Assembly (NCBI GenBank): GCA_009746045.1 | Contig: RPFO01001287.1 | Location: 1 to 37,732 of the forward strand | Origin: Mesostigma viride | Lineage: Eukaryota; Streptophyta; Mesostigmatophyceae; Mesostigmatales; Mesostigmataceae | Length of the DNA: 37,732 bases | Direction of reading: 5' to 3' | Shown here: positions 9,501-18,321 of the stretch, in pieces | Layout: each line of letters begins with the position of its first letter | Position numbering within the stretch: position 1 is the stretch's first letter | Program-made: the position numbers and the translations under genes | Notes under the pieces: generated by a model | Database searches by the model: none | What the model was told of the DNA's origin: nothing | Seen by the model: only the letters and a program-made list of their open reading frames with translations

Positions 9501-9973
9501 AGTTAGAATGCGGTGGGATATATTGCTTGAGAACACTGTAAGCTGTGAGCAATGAATTGCTTGGTTCATTAGAAAATAGGTTTACCCTTTATCAACGTTC
9601 CTCTCACCGGCTGCGCCGCCAGTGACCGTTGGGTGCAGACCGTTGGCCCGAGGCCACACGATGACAGGTAGCAGTCTAGTCACTGCATCGTGCGATCACA
9701 AATCAATGCACGCTGCAGTACGGTCCCTATCTAGGATACTCTAGTACCGTCCAATGACAGGACACTACGTATACTGGGTACTGACATCTGTCACGTACCT
9801 CAGTACCCAAAGTACCTATCTAGGGAAACGTATGCGACTCGACTAGCATTCCTATCTGCATAGCCCACGTGGTATTTATATTCACATACCAACGTAGGTT
9901 TACAAGGCTTATTCATACGTTGTATTCACAATGCCTTTGAGACTTAGTCTACAGCAAAGCATGGAGACTAACT
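9501..9973 (-). repeat. CopC 5' LTR (473 bp)
   Basis: Upstream LTR of CopC in its own orientation and therefore the likely promoter-bearing copy. It is flanked at 9974-9978 by the second GGACG. Beyond it GypA resumes in frame with DVPWEWSGLCQQAF, part of the RT-RNase H connection. Confidence 0.95.
9873..9881 (-). promoter_or_regulatory. Candidate TATA box of CopC
   Basis: On the minus strand ATATAAATA lies about 95 bases into the 5' LTR, a plausible place for a core promoter. The same motif is at 5426-5434 in the other LTR. No further core elements could be assigned. Confidence 0.4.
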
Positions 9974-9978
9974 GGACG

Positions 9979-11075
9979 TACCGTGGGAATGGTCAGGCCT
10001 GTGTCAACAGGCCTTTGACCTGCTGAAGGCCAGGCTCGCCACTGCGCCTGTCCTCATCCTTCCGGATCCCACCAAGCCATTCGTGGTCAATAGCGATTCT
10101 AGCAAGGTTGCTATTGGCGGTGTGCTGCTCCAAGACCATGGTCTCGGTCTCCAACCGGTCGAGTATATCTCCCGGACGATGATCCCGGCCGAAAGAAATT
10201 ACCCAGTCCATCAGCAAGAGTTGTTGGCCGTGGTGTACTGTTGCCATACTTGGCGGCACCATCTTCTGGGTGCTCAGTTCAACGTGGCCATGGCCGAACC
10301 CGACCCTGCGGACCCGTACCGCTTGATCATCCAGACCGACCATCGGCCCCTCACGCACTTGTTGACGCAGCCCACGCTTACGCCACGCCAAGCCCGTTGG
10401 CTTGAATATTTGGCACAGTTCGGTCCGTTCAAGATCGAATATGTCAAGGGCCTTGACAACACGGTCCCTGACGCCCTGTCGCGTCGCCCCGACTATTGGT
10501 TTTATGAGGATCTTGACGTTTTGGCCACGACGTTGATCCCCTCCCATGGTCCCGTCGCCCCCTTTGGCGACCGCTTAAGCGACCCGATGAGCCCCTTCCT
10601 CTTCTGTGGCGCCACAACCGCGGAGGTTGACACTGTTGACCATTCCGTGCGCCTCGCCGGCAGCACCCCTGCACGTGAGGGCACGTGCGCAGCCGCAGGG
10701 GGGGGAAGGACTTCGGCCCCGTATAGCCATGTGGTGCCGGCGACAGGAGTTTACCCTCCAATGCAGCCCCTTGGAGAGGCATTCACGTTGGCAAATACTG
10801 CAACAACGGTCGTCATCAGCTCGGACCTAGAGCGCCTCATCTCGCGCTTCACAGTCACTGAGGACAAGGCAAATGAAGCCATAGCTGCCCGCCCTCAGAG
10901 CATGGACGGCTACCCAGCCAAGTTTCAAAACGGGTTCCTTTACGTGAATGTCAGTGGCCAGGCGGCCCGTCAAGACTCATGGCGCTTGTATGTCCCCAAA
11001 TATGCCGCGCAGAGGTATTATTTGAGTTACATGACTCCGTCTTGGGGGGACACCAAGGCCAGGACAGGCTGTTAG
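9979..11075 (+). pseudogene. pol (RH): GypA RNase H and start of integrase region, frameshifted at the end
   Basis: Continues the GypA pol frame after CopC. The RNase H domain degrades the RNA strand of the RNA/DNA hybrid during cDNA synthesis. It is recognised by FVVNSDSSKVAIGGVLLQ (first catalytic Asp), YPVHQQELLAVVY (Glu), LIIQTDHRPLTHLL (Asp) and VPDALSRRPDYWFYEDLDVL. About 200 residues of linker follow. The frame is lost in the run of A's near 10998, after WRLYVPK: the displayed frame ends at TAG 11073-11075 while the integrase finger continues one frame over. GypB shows the same order and very similar wording. Confidence 0.9.
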
Positions 11076-11917
11076 CGAGGGCCCGGAGGTCCTACTATTG
11101 GCCTAAGATGGCTCGGGATGTGCGGGAGTATGTCAGTACCTGTGACAGCTGCCAGCACATGAAGCCACGGAATACGGGCAAACAGGGCGTTCCAAAGGAA
11201 ATCCCAGACCCCATGTTCCCTTGGGACTCGGTGATGATGGATTTCATTGGGCCCTTGCCAGAGACCAAGGCGGGCAATGCTCAGATCCTGGTAGTGGTGG
11301 ACCGGCTCACGCGGAGATGCCATTTAATCCCCTGCAAGGCCACCCTGACGGCGGAAGAGTGTGCCCACTTGTTCCTAAACAATGTGTTCCGGCTCCATGG
11401 CATGCCCCGACAATTTATCACCGACAAGGACAAGCTGTTCACGTCGAAATTTTGGACCTCATTTTTTCAGGTCGTCGGGACTAAGTTGTCTATGGGTACG
11501 GCCTATCACAGTAGCTCTTCTCACATGGTGGAGAGAGTGAATCGGGTGGTGGAAGAGGCACTGCGGCACTACCTGGATCGAGACGGGAGGAATTGGGACG
11601 AAGTGCTGGGATTCATTGAGTTTTCACTCAATAATGCCCCCCATTCTGCCCACGGGTATACCCCGTTCTTTCTTGATACAGGCAGGCATCCCCTTACCCC
11701 CACCGATCTCTTGACCGCCCCAGCCATCACCACGACAACGGAGCTACGCTCCACAGTCGCAGGGGCGCGGGAGCTGGTACAACGGATGGTGCAAGCTCAT
11801 TCCAGCGCCATAAGTGGCCTACGGCAGGCGCGTGCCAAGTACATGGCGCGAGTCCAAAGTACCCTGGACAGGCGCACCCCTGCAATCGAAGCAGGTGACT
11901 TAATTGGTATTAATTGA
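10979..11917 (+). CDS. pol (INT): GypA integrase: HHCC finger and DDE core
   Basis: Inserts element cDNA into the host genome. Genuine coding begins at the frame change near 11000. The zinc finger is His 18, His 25, Cys 55, Cys 58 (ELHDSVLGGHQG and TCDSCQ). The catalytic core is Asp 88 (MMDFIGP), Asp 149 (QFITDKDKLF) and Glu 185 (HMVERVNR), with exactly 35 residues between the last two, the classical D,D-35-E arrangement. The frame ends in TGA just after AGDLIGIN because of a small insertion near 11900-11908; the C-terminal domain follows in another frame. All catalytic residues are present. Confidence 0.93.
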   Translation: MALVCPQICRAEVLFELHDSVLGGHQGQDRLLARARRSYYWPKMARDVREYVSTCDSCQHMKPRNTGKQGVPKEIPDPMFPWDSVMMDFIGPLPETKAGNAQILVVVDRLTRRCHLIPCKATLTAEECAHLFLNNVFRLHGMPRQFITDKDKLFTSKFWTSFFQVVGTKLSMGTAYHSSSSHMVERVNRVVEEALRHYLDRDGRNWDEVLGFIEFSLNNAPHSAHGYTPFFLDTGRHPLTPTDLLTAPAITTTTELRSTVAGARELVQRMVQAHSSAISGLRQARAKYMARVQSTLDRRTPAIEAGDLIGIN

Positions 11918-12347
11918 GGGCCCCCACCAAGGCCGCTTCTCGCACAAGTTCGAGGACAGCCTGAAGGTCAAGCTCCGCCCCTTATTCCTTGGACCGTATC
12001 TGGTGGAGAAGGTGTTCAATGAGGTGATGGTGTCTGTCGCCATCCCGGACTCGTGGCAGCTGAAGTCCAATGTTTTCCACGTTGACCAGCTGAAGCTTTA
12101 CCGCAAGAGCACCTTCCCAGGTCGTGTCATGGCACCCGCCCCCTTGGAGTTCAACCCCGAGACGGGCGAGCCCGAGGATGAGGTCGAGGACATTGTAGCC
12201 CACCGCAATCGAGGCCGCCGCCGCGAGTACCTCCTTAAGTGGAAGTTCTCCCAAACAGAGCTAGAGCACTCATGGGTAGCTGAGGCTGGACTCACGGGCT
12301 GTGCACGCTTGCTACAGGAGTATAAAGCCCGGGCAGGGTTGGCATAA
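11904..12347 (+). CDS. pol (INT-CHD): GypA integrase C-terminal domain with chromodomain
   Basis: Last part of Pol, in a shifted frame. It holds the GPY/F-type segment FLGPYLVEKV (residues 28-37) and HVDQLKLY (59-66). The chromodomain spans about 92-141: EDEVEDIVAHR, YLLKWKF, HSWV. In other chromoviruses this domain guides integration by binding modified histone tails. The usual N-terminal aromatic cage residue is not evident (Glu-Val-Glu instead of Tyr-x-Val), while the Trp of LKWK is kept, as in divergent chromodomains. Stop TAA is at 12345-12347. Confidence 0.9.
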   Translation: MVLIEGPHQGRFSHKFEDSLKVKLRPLFLGPYLVEKVFNEVMVSVAIPDSWQLKSNVFHVDQLKLYRKSTFPGRVMAPAPLEFNPETGEPEDEVEDIVAHRNRGRRREYLLKWKFSQTELEHSWVAEAGLTGCARLLQEYKARAGLA

Positions 12348-12894
12348 TTCCGGCCCTTCTCCTACCTTTTGCGTAATGCTCCTTGCATGTGCATTGGCAG
12401 CCTTGATACAGGCCGCCCCGCCCCAGGGGTCCATGGGCGAGTTATTCGGTGCGGTATCGTTTGGACAGGAGGTTCGGTGTCCCTCACCCGACACAAGTTC
12501 CTCGCCGCCTTCTTGAGCGTTTTCCCACTGGAGGCGCTGCGGGATGTCAACCTGGCCAAACGCCATGATGCACGCGCCGGCGAGCGGCAACTCACCTTCC
12601 AGCCCGCCCTAGTCCAGGCCAATAATGGCCTGCCTCTTCCCGAGCCGGCTGAGGCCGCGCCGGCTGAGCGTGTCCACCGGCGTTGACCAACGCCCGGCCG
12701 CACCTCTGCGCGGGCATGGCCGTGGGGGCTCCACTCGTGGGGGACACCGCCCGAGCCCTTACCGCCCGGCGCCGTAAACCATCGCCAACGGACGGTGACA
12801 ATTGGCACGATCGATGCGTGCCCTAGAAGGGAACAGTGACCATGTATACAGTCATTTATAAGTCCCGGCTACAGGAGTAGCCGCCTCTTTTGTT
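12348..12894 (+). other. GypA 3' region between pol and 3' LTR, with a possible small ORF
   Basis: About 550 bases after the pol stop. The frame 12369-12686 stays open for 105 codons (for example HKFLAAFLSVFPLEALRDV) and ends PAEAAPAERVHRR. It has no recognisable domain or signal peptide and no convincing start, and it does not resemble the extra ORF of GypB at the same place. It may be a degraded accessory ORF or chance. Confidence 0.35.
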
Positions 12895-12907
12895 GGGGGG
12901 GGAGGTG
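12895..12907 (+). other. GypA polypurine tract
   Basis: GGGGGGGGAGGTG directly precedes the 3' LTR, the normal position of the plus-strand DNA primer. Confidence 0.75.
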
Positions 12908-13650
12908 TGTTGCACGGATGCAACATGCCGTTTGTGGTAAATATAAATTATCCGTCCCGGTCGATCGGCGCCGACCGTAATCCGGCGCCAGTGCCGAGGC
13001 CATAGTAGTTGGCAGCCGAGGCAACCCGTGTGGAAGTATAAGTGTAGAAGTTTTGCTGACGAACTTGGCCTTTGCGCCGTAGGCAGACCTAGCGCCTGAA
13101 CGGGAGTTACGGGACAGCCAAGTGGCACTGCACATGCGTTATGATGGTACCTACGGACATTTGGATATTTTTCAGGAGAGGCCTCTAGCCGTACTGGTCT
13201 TTAATGTGTTCTAGACGGTTCGAGAAGCCCGTCCCCGCGGACCTCACGTCATGCCTGGTTGGCAGCGCCAGGCGCAGCCGCCAACGGGGACGAAGGGACA
13301 AAATAGGAAGGCACGAGCTATGCCAGCAATCCGGACCTTGTATCGTAATTTACCACGTTGCTCTACAGATTATTTACCATCGCTTAATCCTGGAGTGTAA
13401 ATCTCCTGTGGGATCGAGTGTGAATCCCTCGCCTACTGGGTGTAAGTCTTCCCGCATTGAGTGTTTTAATCTGTGTGCCGTAACATTGTAATATACGAAA
13501 CCGGTTTTCCGGGTTTTCAAGAGCTTATTCGTATTGTGTGACGAGTATTCTTAAGCCACCATCGTGCGCTGTGACGCATAGGAAATCAAAGGTCTTTCGC
13601 ATTCATTCTCAATCATTAAGGCGCTATTCTAAATAGCCATACGTGTTAAA
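12908..13650 (+). repeat. GypA 3' LTR (743 bp)
   Basis: Matches 248-977 with about five substitutions and small extra bases at five places, near the GTAAATATAAATT, GAAGTATAAG, GTGCCGTAAC, TTTTCAAGAG and TATTCTAAATAG segments. The element ends exactly at GTGTTAAA and the TTGCA array resumes with GCATT. Confidence 0.93.
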
Positions 13651-14050
13651 GCATTGCATTGCATTGCATTGCATTGCATTGCATTGCATTGCATTGCATT
13701 GCATTGCATTGCATTGCATTGCATTGCATTGCATTGCATTGCATTGCATTGCATTGCATTGCATTGCATTGCATTGCATTGCATTGCATTGCATTGCATT
13801 GCATTGCATTGCATTGCATTGCATTGCATTGCATTGCATTGCATTGCATTGCATTGCATTGCATTGCATTGCATTGCATTGCATTGCATTGCATTGCATT
13901 GCATTGCATTGCATTGCATTGCATTGCATTGCATTGCATTGCATTGCATTGCATTGCATTGCATTGCATTGCATTGCATTGCATTGCATTGCATTGCATT
14001 GCATTGCATTGCATTGCATTGCATTGCATTGCATTGCATTGCATTGCATT
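13651..14050. repeat. (TTGCA)n pentanucleotide array, right part
   Basis: Exactly 80 units of the five-base repeat, continuing the array at 61-247. With the left part it makes about 117 units (about 590 bp) before GypA inserted. It ends with GAATTG at 14051. Unique DNA without a supported gene follows to 14220. Confidence 0.97.
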
Positions 14051-14220
14051 GAATTGTAACATAACTCCGTTGGGAGTACATGTAGCACATATATCCCTGA
14101 GAAGGGGTATATTATGGCTTTTAATACGCTCTTGGCTACTTCCTCCAAGGGTAGGGTGTAAACTACGTACCTGCTCTGGGTGCACAAAGTGCACCTGCAC
14201 ACCACTATGTATTCCAGCAC

Positions 14221-14225
14221 CTAGG
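14221..14225. repeat. Target-site duplication of GypB (CTAGG), left copy
   Basis: CTAGG directly before the left LTR and again at 25849-25853 directly after the right LTR. The empty site would read CACCTAGGGCG. Confidence 0.93.
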
Positions 14226-14809
14226 TGTTACGTCCCTGCCCAGACACGCCTAGCCTGAGCTACGTAGCGAAAGACCCTTCTTGCCGGAATTAGGAATAAT
14301 TCAAGATAGCCTAAAATAGGTTGCGCTTCACGACGTGAGTCGTGAGATATCTGGCATCACGGCTTAATGCCAAGCTAATTATTACACACTTATATTGGCT
14401 AGCAATACCAATTACAAATGGATAATGCCCCGGGCTCAATGTGTAGGCGTATTCGCACTTATCATTCATTAAACCAAGAGGACGAGACTCTCGTCCTCGG
14501 ACCAATTTAACCTAGGTTGGTTGCGGCGCAGATACACGCCAATTTCCCTAGAACAATCCGAGTCACTCATTCCACGTAGGATCCGGGCCGACATCGACCC
14601 TCAACTATAGGATCCACGCCTAGAACCACTGACGGACTCAGAACTGGCGCGGCGCCACAGCGCCGGCCCCTAAAAGGACAACCTAGGACCAAAATAACTA
14701 GTCCAATTCACACAATAGCCAAGGTCCATAAAACCCAAGTCCAATAGACCAAACAGCCTTAGTAATTTATTCCATTGTTACGTCCGACCAAAAGGGCAGG
14801 GACGTAACA
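14226..14809 (-). repeat. GypB 3' LTR (584 bp)
   Basis: Canonical TG...CA ends with an unusually long perfect terminal inverted repeat of 16 bp (TGTTACGTCCCTGCCC at one end and its complement at the other). A second copy of TGTTACGTCC at 14776-14785 can pair with GGACGTAACA at 14800-14809 to form a 10-bp hairpin inside the LTR. It is four substitutions away from 25265-25848. Confidence 0.95.
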
Positions 14810-14827
14810 CTCCTCCCCCCCATGGGG
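14810..14827 (-). other. GypB polypurine tract
   Basis: On the minus strand CATGGGGGGGAGGAG runs directly into the 3' LTR, the expected plus-strand primer. Confidence 0.75.
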
Positions 14828-14901
14828 GTCGGTAGTCCCTACCGTACAAGTGAGATTGGAAAAACAACGCTACTATAAGAGTACTATGTCCCAACCTCGG
14901 T

Positions 14902-16029
14902 TCACCCGCAGGTTAGTAATGCCAGTTCCTCTAGAAGTTGATACACAGGACCAACTCTGACGTAGTAGTAAGACTCTGATGGTGACTGGATCAATCCGCT
15001 ATCCGTCACGAAAACTATTCTAACCACTCTAGCGTCCGCCGCTAGTGGCACGTCGCTGCGACAGGACTTCAGTGAGGCCCTACGCCCCGCGTGGGTCATC
15101 TGTGAAGTCATCACCCCAGGGTGCGAACACAGGTCAATCTCAAAAGCCACTTGGTAGGGGGACACCTTCTGCCGACCCAGCCGGGACAGCTCCACCCACG
15201 ACCCTCTGGGCCACAGAGACAGGAACCCAGCGAGGTACTGGGGATGGGTGAATAGGAGTGTCAGCGCCGACCGATCCACCACCCCACAACGGTGCTCTCG
15301 AACAAAGTGCACCCCCATCATGAAGACCTCCATACGCACGTGATCATCGTTGATCGACACCGTCCGGGCCCCTACAATATCGGGCGCCACCAGATTAAGA
15401 AAGACACTCCCCTCCGCTGGAGCCACCTTGGGAGGCGTCACCACGTGCCCCACCCCGTCGACCTGATATCGCCAATCCCACCAGTCTTCGGACCCGAACC
15501 GCACAGTATGCCCCACCGCAGCGGGGAAACGAGGGTCGACGGGTTGCGGCAGGGGCAGGGGAACCTGGGGCAGAAAGGTGATCTCTACCTGTTCCCAGTA
15601 AGCCCCGCGATCCACAGCGAACCAATTAGGACCCGCTTGAAACACCAGAGGAGCAGGTAGGTGCGTACCCGGGGGAACCTGAAAAGCCGGAGGTCCCTCG
15701 AATGTCACACAAAGCTTCTCCGTGCGCGGTCCTGGCCCACCATGTCTCACCGCTCTGCCCGGTACCGGCCGGACGAAGTCCCCCAATGACCACTCCTCGT
15801 GAGATGACCCAGGAGCCCTGGAAGCCGCATCATAACCCACTGAGGTGGCTGCCGAATGATCGCCTTGACGACCGTGCTGGACCATCAGGCGCTGTATCAG
15901 GTCCTGTCCTGATTGTACCGCAGCTACGAGCGCTTCCAAGCGCATCACGGGCTCCGCTGGTACCAGAATGCCCGTTCCGCTGGGATCCTCGCGGCCCGAG
16001 GTCGCGTCTCTGCCATGGTGTGTAGGCAC
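14902..16029 (-). CDS. GypB extra ORF, C-terminal part, unknown function
   Basis: Open for 375 codons on the element's sense strand, between pol and the 3' LTR where some retroelements carry env or other accessory genes. It has no signal peptide, no clear transmembrane segment and no motif I recognise. It looks like a folded protein: VAAVQSGQDLIQRLMVQHGRQ suggests an amphipathic helix, followed by a Trp-rich stretch (EDWWDWRYQV), ALTLLFTHPQYLAGFLSLWP and a final VYQLLEELALLTCG. The stop is 92 bases from the LTR. Upstream the protein continues in other frames (15945-16520 and beyond), so this is the end of a longer protein of roughly 870 residues. The displayed ATG is probably not the true start. 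Confidence 0.6.
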   Translation of the reverse strand: MPTHHGRDATSGREDPSGTGILVPAEPVMRLEALVAAVQSGQDLIQRLMVQHGRQGDHSAATSVGYDAASRAPGSSHEEWSLGDFVRPVPGRAVRHGGPGPRTEKLCVTFEGPPAFQVPPGTHLPAPLVFQAGPNWFAVDRGAYWEQVEITFLPQVPLPLPQPVDPRFPAAVGHTVRFGSEDWWDWRYQVDGVGHVVTPPKVAPAEGSVFLNLVAPDIVGARTVSINDDHVRMEVFMMGVHFVREHRCGVVDRSALTLLFTHPQYLAGFLSLWPRGSWVELSRLGRQKVSPYQVAFEIDLCSHPGVMTSQMTHAGRRASLKSCRSDVPLAADARVVRIVFVTDSGLIQSPSESYYYVRVGPVYQLLEELALLTCG

Positions 16030-16945
16030 GGTTCCTCCGCGGAAGGGTGCGAGGGTCGACCCGACGAAGTGGGCCGGATGTGTCCCTCCGCAGGACGTGG
16101 CATTGATGAGCCGGCTGGTGCAGGCCGGGGACGTGGTTCCAGGGAGACTAGGAAGGTAGGCTCCGGTGGTTCCAAGGAGACAAGGAAGGTAGGCTCCTCT
16201 TGGCCCGCATCCGTCGGAGGACCTAAGGGGGCCACAACCGGGGGCTCGCCCCCGGCCGGCTGTTCTGTCCTAGCCGGAGCAGCTCCCGTCGTATCCGACC
16301 GCGGTCGCCGAGACTCTCGCTCCAATTCCACCGCCGACCCCCACGTGCGCTCCCAGTGCCGATCAGCCGGGCGACGAGGTGGTGGTGACGCTCGGCGAGC
16401 AGGGCGTACCTCCGTTCCCGAGTCCGAACGGGAACGCGAGCGCGATGACGGTGAGGGCGAGCGCCGACGTGCAGGCCGGTCTGGAGCACGCCGAGAATCT
16501 GGTTGGCTGCCCCGCCCCAACCCGTGGACCGCGGGCGAGACCCTCGCCCAGAGGGGCGCCCCCAGCCCATCGCCGGCGGTGGCGCCTCGAAACGCGTCAC
16601 AGGACGATGTCCTGCGCCGCCCTCCAAGGAGCCCCCAGAAGGTGGATCCCTTGGAGGAGGACGAGGAAGAGGGCGGGGAGGGTAGTCATCAGAATCGGAG
16701 TCGTCACCCTCGCTCCCATCATCCTGGTCCTCGTCGTCCATCGCCACGATGCGATCCAGGGCCTGCCGTAACGAGTACTGACCCGCGCGCATACACTTCT
16801 CGCCCCGCAACGCCCCTTCAACGGGAGGTATCGAGGAAAGTAGTTCTCCAGATGCTTCCGCACCTCGGGTGGAATTAGGAGGAGCAACAGCCGTGGAAAT
16901 ACCAGACCTGCATCCAGCGTGTTCACGCACGCATGACACAGGCAC
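15945..16945 (-). pseudogene. GypB extra ORF, middle part (Asp-rich and Arg/Ser-rich)
   Basis: Two overlapping sense frames that follow each other. In 16945-16523 the protein reads through an acidic stretch (MDDEDQDDGSEGDDSDSDD) into a Pro/Arg/Gly-rich tract. At a G-run near 16510 it changes into frame 16520-15945, which gives an Arg/Ser-dipeptide tract (RSPSPSSRSRSRSDSG) and a small duplication, TFLVSLEP twice, encoded by a tandem of about 30 bp at 16138-16198. Acidic plus RS-rich tracts suggest nucleic-acid or protein binding and little fixed structure. The composition and adjacent frames support one disordered middle region of a single protein broken by indels, but independent evidence is lacking. 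Confidence 0.5.
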
Positions 16946-17525
16946 TCCCGCTCATGGGTTTCCCAGTCGATACCGACCACCACGCCGTCGCGCTCGGCGG
17001 TGCGGGTCTCGATCTTGAACCCCACATTTCTTCGCACGAACCATCGAAAATCCTCCAGCTTAGCGGGGCCGACCCGCGCCAGAATGGAATCGGCGCGGAG
17101 ATCTGACGGCATCTGGTTACGGCGCCGACGACGCCGCTCCACCAAGTCACCCTCCCGACCATAGTCGCGCACGAACACCGGGGGTTAAATGTCTCCTCAT
17201 TCAGCTCCTTCACTAGCTGCAGCGCGCGCGCGTCCGGAGCTCCGGGTCTGGACGACGTCTCGTGCCGGCCACCACCTCCCGAGCCCCCGGCCCTTGAAGC
17301 ACCCCTTCGGACTGCAGGCTCTCCGCGAGCTGTCTGCATCCTGTCAACCTGTTCTGGTAGAGGGGCCTCCGGGTAATCTGTCGTGTCCATATCCACCAGA
17401 TCTTCCTCACTCGACTCCCCGTCTACTACCCGGATCCCTGCCTCTACGGCCTCCGCGGCGCTGGCAGAAGTCTGGCCCTGGGAAGCGCCTCCGCGGCGTC
17501 CCCCTGCACGGCCCACACACCACAA
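16597..17525 (-). pseudogene. GypB extra ORF, N-terminal part, unknown function
   Basis: The first ATG after the pol stop (17607) in this direction is at 17525. Frame 17525-17190 starts MWCVGRAGGRRGG, passes an acidic segment (DGESSEEDLVDMDTTDY) and ends LVKELNEETFNP. At the C-run near 17185 it changes into frame 17178-16820 (FVRDYGREGDLVERRRRRRN, then GPAKLEDFRWFVRRNVGFKI). This part contains two nearby Cys (CLCHAC) followed by a hydrophobic-helical piece (LDAGLVFPRLLLLLIPPEV) and HLENYFPRYLPLKG. A G-run near 16825 changes the frame again into the middle part. It is not recognised. The hydrophobic piece is too short and too Pro-rich to call a membrane anchor. Confidence 0.5.
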
Positions 17526-17606
17526 GCCAAGGCGTTAGTCGGCGTGTACCTGTACCCGGCTCACACCTCACTCTCACCCTACACCGTACACCGTTATACC
17601 CGCCTA

Positions 17607-18321
17607 TTAATGCAACTGGTGTGTCTTCTTGTATGCTTCCAGTAAGCGGGCGCAACCCGCTAACTCAGTAGTGCGCCAGGAGTCCTCAGACTCATGCTGC
17701 GCGAATCGCCATCGCACACGGTACTGTCGCTGGGTCCCCCGACCTCGTTTGACATCCGGTGTCCCACGATCGCAGCCACCTCATCCTCCTGTTCCCCGTG
17801 TCCGGATTGAACTCCAACGGGGCCGGGGGATTGACCCGACCCTGAATGGTGTTCTGGTGGTACAACTTGAGCTGGTCACGATGGAAACGGTTGGACGTGA
17901 GGTTCCATGACACCGGGACGTCCACCTGGAACATGACGTCGTCAAACTTGGTGAGAACCTTGTAGGGGCCCAGGAACATGGGACGAAGCTTAGTCTTCAG
18001 CTCCTTCTCCACCTTGTGTGAGAATCGTCCGATCTGTGGGCCCTCCACCAGGACCCAATCGCCCACCTCAATGGACGGCGCCCGGTTATCCCGCTTGCCG
18101 GCTGTCCTCTCCAGATACCGCTCGGTCGCGGCGCGGTAGCCCTGGACTGCACTGTTATGAGCCTGGTGCATCCGCTGCAGCAAGCGATCAACCCCCTGGC
18201 GTGTGTCCAGCTTGACCTGATCCTCTCCCCGTCGGGGCTCATAAGCAGGTCGGGAGGCGTGAGAGGGTGCCTGCCAGAGTTGAGGAAAAAGGGGGTAAAT
18301 CCGTGGGCGGCCTGGGGGCAT
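17607..18321 (-). pseudogene. pol (INT-CHD): GypB integrase C-terminal domain and chromodomain, frameshifted
   Basis: Frame 18321-17692 contains RLLQRMHQAHNSAVQGYRAA, then SIEVGDWVLVEGPQIGRFSH, the GPY-type FLGPYKVLTKF and HRDQLKLYHQN, all matching GypA. After FNPDTG the frame shifts (about 17805) and again near 17745. The chromodomain is split between them: EDEVAAIVGHR in one frame, QYRVRWRFAQHESEDSW in the other. It ends at TAA 17607-17609. The chromodomain keeps the RW core and the final Trp. Two indels within about 70 bases inactivate it as read. Confidence 0.82.

Larger units (their letters stand above)
5054..9973 (-). mobile_element. CopC: copia-type LTR retrotransposon without an integrase core, inserted in GypA
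   Basis: 4.9-kb element on the minus strand: 5' LTR 9501-9973, single ORF 9482-5901, 374-bp untranslated tail, 3' LTR 5054-5526. Both LTRs are 473 bp and appear identical base for base, with a perfect 5-bp duplication GGACG, so this is probably the youngest insertion in the window. The LTR ends are AGTTAG...CTAACT, not TG...CA. Only 18 bases separate the 5' LTR from the ATG, leaving little room for a primer site; the sequence there is TGAATTTTATTTGCTACC, so a tRNA 3'-end primer is not obvious. The ORF encodes integrase C-terminal-like, protease, RT and RNase H segments but no DDE integrase core, so integration was probably supplied in trans. Confidence 0.93.
248..13650 (+). mobile_element. 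GypA: Ty3/gypsy chromovirus LTR retrotransposon, interrupted by CopC
   Basis: Full-length LTR element on the plus strand: 5' LTR 248-977, primer-binding site, structured leader, gag, protease, reverse transcriptase, [CopC insertion 5054-9973], RNase H, integrase with chromodomain, polypurine tract, 3' LTR 12908-13650. The five bases before it (243-247) and after it (13651-13655) are both GCATT, as expected for a 5-bp target duplication, although the repetitive target makes this ambiguous. The LTRs differ by about five substitutions and five 1-4 bp indels, so the insertion is fairly recent. Pol is nevertheless broken by several small frameshifts, so this copy is not autonomous as read. Without CopC the element is about 8.5 kb. 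Domain order PR-RT-RH-INT-chromodomain places it in the chromovirus branch of Ty3/gypsy. Confidence 0.95.

Noticed and set aside
12369-12686. The GypA 105-codon 3' ORF as a counterpart of the GypB extra ORF
   Set aside because: No sequence similarity to any part of the GypB protein could be seen.
13651-14050. TTGCA array as a CRISPR-like array or a telomeric tract
   Set aside because: Units are uniform 5-mers without spacers, and the motif is not a known telomere repeat; the array is internal and split by a transposon.
14311-14505. 64-codon minus-strand frame in both GypB LTRs
   Set aside because: Again explained by LTR duplication; no motif.
14902-16029. The GypB extra ORF as an envelope gene
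   Set aside because: No signal peptide, no transmembrane anchor and no cleavage-site pattern are visible.
15045-17671. Plus-strand frames opposite the GypB extra ORF
   Set aside because: Antisense to the element, Pro/Arg-rich as expected for GC-rich shadow frames, with no motif.
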